From contig JBEKNT010000282.1 in assembly GCA_049522565.1 (NCBI GenBank), forward strand, positions 1 through 8,810: a DNA stretch of 8,810 bases. Direction: 5' to 3'. Numbering within the stretch: the stretch's first letter is position 1; every line of letters begins with the position of its first letter. The notes under the pieces are model-generated. The model was not told where the DNA came from. It saw only the letters and a program-made list of their open reading frames with translations, and ran no database searches. This DNA is from JASHVB01 sp049522565. GTDB taxonomy: Bacteria > Pseudomonadota > Alphaproteobacteria > Acetobacterales > Acetobacteraceae. The translations under genes and the position numbers were made by a program. Below, piece after piece: positions 7,148 through 8,810 of this stretch.

Positions 7148-8026
7148 TCAGGCCGCGTCGCGCAGGCTGCCGCCCAACGCCGCGGCGGCACTGGCGATGA
7201 ACGCGCCGATCACCATCGACAGCGCGGTGAAGATGGAGACCGCCGAGGCGGACTTGCGCGCCGTATCGGCCGCCTGCCGCGCCTTGGCTTCAGCCGCCTT
7301 CTCTTGCGTGACGACGTCATCGACCCGCTTCTGCGCGTCGTCCTGCGACACGCCGGTGCGGGCGGCAATCATTTGTGCGAGATAGGTGCGGTCTGCCGCC
7401 GGCACGTCGCCGCTGGCGATGCCGTTCGCCAGGATGCGCGTGGTTTCGGCCTGCACCGCCGGATCGGAACTGGCCATCGCCGGCTTCTCGCCGCGATACA
7501 GCGTGTCCACGTCATAGGCCCGCGACTGCGCCATGGGTGCCGCGGCCCCGGCGCCCTGCGCGGCCCCCGACGCGGCGGTTGCTGTCGCCTGGGTGGCCGT
7601 ACCGATGGCGGAAGCTGCCGCCGACGCCAGGATCAGCGCGCCGAGTACGCTCGCCAGCGCCCAGGTCAGGAAGCCATGCGCCGTGTCGCGGAAGAACACC
7701 TCGTGGGTGTGGGTGCCGACCCATTTCGTGCGCAGCCGGCCGGTGAGGTAACCGCCCAGGCCGGACGACAGCCACTGCACGACGATCAGCCAGATGCCGG
7801 CACCGATGGTGAAGGTGGTCGCCGAGGCGCCGGCATTGTGCCATGGCGAGATCGCCGCCAGGCCGAGGCCGGAGCCGAGTGCCACCAGCACCAGAGTGGC
7901 CGACGCCGCCGCGACGGCGCCGCCGATGATGGCCGCCCAGGAAACCGCGGACACCGCGGATTCGGCGGTGCGGTCGGGCCCCTCCGCATAGGAGACGCCC
8001 GGGGACCGGGCAGTGACGCTTTGCAT
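7148..8026 (-). CDS. Conserved four-helix inner-membrane protein of unknown function
   Basis: Predicted 292-residue integral membrane protein. Hydrophobic segments lie at about 30-58 (glycine/alanine-rich, containing WAAIIGGAVAA and GSGLGLAAISPW), 73-94, 117-141 and 262-285. Residues 142-260 form an Ala/Gln/Lys-rich soluble region, with a likely helical, possibly coiled-coil part at about 225-260. The WAAIIGGAVAA...GLGLxxxSPW opening resembles hypothetical membrane proteins of alphaproteobacteria that are sometimes labelled PhnA-like. That label says nothing reliable about function. The ATG at 8026 is 1 nt after the TGA of the upstream microprotein and has no Shine-Dalgarno of its own, so it probably depends on translational coupling. 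A stress-linked envelope role is inferred from the promoter upstream of the microprotein. Confidence 0.8.
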   Translation of the reverse strand: MQSVTARSPGVSYAEGPDRTAESAVSAVSWAAIIGGAVAAASATLVLVALGSGLGLAAISPWHNAGASATTFTIGAGIWLIVVQWLSSGLGGYLTGRLRTKWVGTHTHEVFFRDTAHGFLTWALASVLGALILASAAASAIGTATQATATAASGAAQGAGAAAPMAQSRAYDVDTLYRGEKPAMASSDPAVQAETTRILANGIASGDVPAADRTYLAQMIAARTGVSQDDAQKRVDDVVTQEKAAEAKARQAADTARKSASAVSIFTALSMVIGAFIASAAAALGGSLRDAA

Positions 8027-8027
8027 G

Positions 8028-8105
8028 TCAGTGCCAGATCAGCGCGAGCAGGATGATGACCGGGATCGGCACGCCAAGCATCCAGAGAAGAATGCCGCGA
8101 CCCAT
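8028..8105 (-). CDS. 25-residue hydrophobic membrane microprotein
   Basis: A short frame starting MGRGILLWMLG and ending in a hydrophobic run (VPIPVIILLALIWH). It has 25 residues and is one short transmembrane segment with an N-terminal Gly-Arg-Gly. The case for its being real is strong for such a small gene. A perfect Shine-Dalgarno AGGAGGT (8111-8117 on the complementary strand) sits 5 nt before the ATG. An EcfG-type promoter ends about 50 nt upstream of the start. Its TGA is followed after one base by the ATG of the membrane protein. From memory, small proteins beginning MGRGxLLWLLGxPIP recur in proteobacteria as hypotheticals; I could not verify this here. The frame stays open upstream to 8516, but promoter and Shine-Dalgarno both lie inside that extension. 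It may be a partner of the downstream membrane protein. Confidence 0.75.
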   Translation of the reverse strand: MGRGILLWMLGVPIPVIILLALIWH

Positions 8106-8110
8106 GATGG

Positions 8111-8117
8111 ACCTCCT
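8111..8117 (-). promoter_or_regulatory. Perfect Shine-Dalgarno of the microprotein
   Basis: The minus strand reads AGGAGGT, 5 nt before the ATG at 8105. It is the strongest ribosome-binding site in the window, and it decides the start of the 25-residue gene against the longer in-frame extension. Confidence 0.8.
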
Positions 8118-8154
8118 ATGTGGCGAGCGTTTGTGAAGGTGACGCGGGCAATGC

Positions 8155-8179
8155 AACGCTCTGGCGGCGTCACGGTTCC
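8155..8179 (-). promoter_or_regulatory. EcfG (general stress response) type promoter
   Basis: On the minus strand GGAAC (8179-8175) is followed after exactly 16 bp by CGTT (8158-8155). This is the published consensus form, GGAAC-N16/17-CGTT, of promoters read by EcfG/RpoE2/SigT sigma factors in the alphaproteobacterial PhyR-NepR-EcfG general stress response. Transcription would begin roughly 40 nt before the microprotein start. It would drive the microprotein and the membrane protein, and possibly DUF2252. The match is exact in both elements and in the expected place, but sigma-factor use is inferred. Confidence 0.65.
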
Positions 8180-8638
8180 ACGTCTGACGGACTCGGGATG
8201 AGATGGCCGCCGCGCTGCGGCGTGCACATTGTGCCAGCTCTTCGCGGCGTGACGTCGCCTGCGCACGCGCCTTGCGCCTGGCGTTTCCCTCCAACCATCC
8301 GAGCTGAAATGGGGTCTCGCCACGAGCCCGCGAAATCACGGTGCCGTATGCGCGCGAGTGACTGTTGCCTATCCCATTCGACGCGCAACACGAAGCTGTC
8401 AACTGGGCCGCGGCCGCTCCGAGGATCAGATGATCGATCACCTTGATGATCTGATCCGCATATCGGCCGATATTGTCCATCCCCTTGGCCAGTCGATCCG
8501 CGTCATATGATGGCAACGACCGGGTCGGTATGAGGTAACGCCCCCGGCGATCTCAAATTGCCGATTGAGGTTGGGAAAGACCCCAGGCATGCAGCCATGT
8601 AGCAAGCGGGTCCCCAACCGCACCGGCCGTGAGGCGGC
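8180..8638. other. Stretch without a convincing gene, upstream of the stress-type promoter
   Basis: About 460 bp with no confident gene. On the minus strand the frame from 8516 down to about 8410 reads as an amphipathic helix (DADRLAKGMDNIGRYADQI and on), followed by low-complexity sequence. It might be an eroded gene start, but it has no family I recognise, begins with TTG and shows no Shine-Dalgarno. A 9-bp inverted repeat lies at 8423-8457. No tRNA, CRISPR or insertion-sequence ends were recognised. Confidence 0.4.
8423..8457. repeat. 9-bp inverted repeat
   Basis: GGATCAGAT (8423-8431) and ATCTGATCC (8449-8457) are perfect inverted arms separated by 17 bp, in an otherwise gene-poor stretch. 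The spacer also contains GATCGATC. It could be a protein-binding site, a hairpin or a mobile-element remnant; nothing nearby decides which. Confidence 0.4.
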
Positions 8639-8810
8639 ATGCCGATCGCTCTGGAGTTAAAGCCGCGACTCAGCCGTCCCGGGGGCCGCGCGGCGCCCAG
8701 ACATCCAACCGCGCCATCAAACGGCCCGGGATCGGATATCGTCGAATGGCTGGCCGTTGCTTTTGAAATAACCCGCTCGGTGCTCCGCCGCGCCGTTTTC
8801 GGCTGCCCAT
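8639..8810 (+). CDS. Possible partial gene running off the right end
   Basis: An open frame starts at ATG 8639, with GAGG 4 nt upstream, and continues without a stop for 57 codons to the window end. The start is Pro/Arg-rich (MPIALELKPRLSRPGG), then comes a helical stretch containing DIVEWLAVAFEITRSVLRR. No family was recognised. About two thirds of third positions are G or C, less than I would expect of a typical gene in DNA this GC-rich, so it may be chance. A competing reading on the minus strand is a 30-codon C-terminal fragment ending with TGA at 8717-8719. At most one of the two is likely real. Confidence 0.25.
   Translation, partial: MPIALELKPRLSRPGGRAAPRHPTAPSNGPGSDIVEWLAVAFEITRSVLRRAVFGCP

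Noticed and set aside
6279..8056. Plus-strand frames (6279-7385 and 7085-8056)
   Set aside because: They are antisense to DUF2252 and to the membrane protein, are Arg/Gly-rich, and have no recognisable domain.
8028..8516. 162-codon minus-strand frame containing the microprotein
   Set aside because: The EcfG-type promoter and perfect Shine-Dalgarno lie inside it, just before an internal ATG. The upstream part has a TTG start, no ribosome-binding site and poor coding character.

Overview
The window is GC-rich DNA of bacterial gene density. An alphaproteobacterium is the best guess, possibly from the Acetobacteraceae/Rhodospirillales side. The main support is a match to the alphaproteobacterial general-stress (EcfG) promoter, GGAAC-N16-CGTT, placed just upstream of a small gene with a perfect Shine-Dalgarno. 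A Tat-type signal peptide, the high GC content and the gene families fit this but do not prove it.

Left part (71-2191, minus strand): one large exported protein with a twin-arginine leader and an N-terminal region resembling the RIFT-barrel (PcRGLX/YetA-like) module of polysaccharide lyases. A gap of about 340 bp (2192-2532) separates it from a divergent pair on the plus strand. The pair is an APH/choline-kinase-like phosphotransferase (2533-3591) and a class I SAM methyltransferase (3595-4344, TTG start, 3 bp after the previous stop). A PAPS-dependent sulfotransferase (4607-5629, minus) converges on the pair. The space between the methyltransferase and the sulfotransferase is not empty: it holds a decayed second copy of the sulfotransferase gene in the same orientation, with an internal deletion of about 182 bp and frameshifts. 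The kinase, methyltransferase and sulfotransferase could together decorate one glycan or small molecule, and the exported lyase-like protein could act on a related polymer. That link rests on proximity only.

Right part (5847-8179, minus strand): a probable stress-response set. In transcription order it has an EcfG-type promoter (8155-8179), a 25-residue hydrophobic microprotein with a perfect AGGAGGT Shine-Dalgarno (8028-8105), a four-helix membrane protein starting 1 nt after the microprotein's stop (7148-8026), a perfect 11-bp inverted repeat (7095-7127), and a DUF2252 kinase-like protein (5847-7058). A 9-bp inverted repeat lies just beyond the DUF2252 stop.

Right edge (8180-8810): no convincing complete gene. 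It holds a 9-bp inverted repeat, weak signs of eroded coding sequence, and an open frame that runs off the window end.
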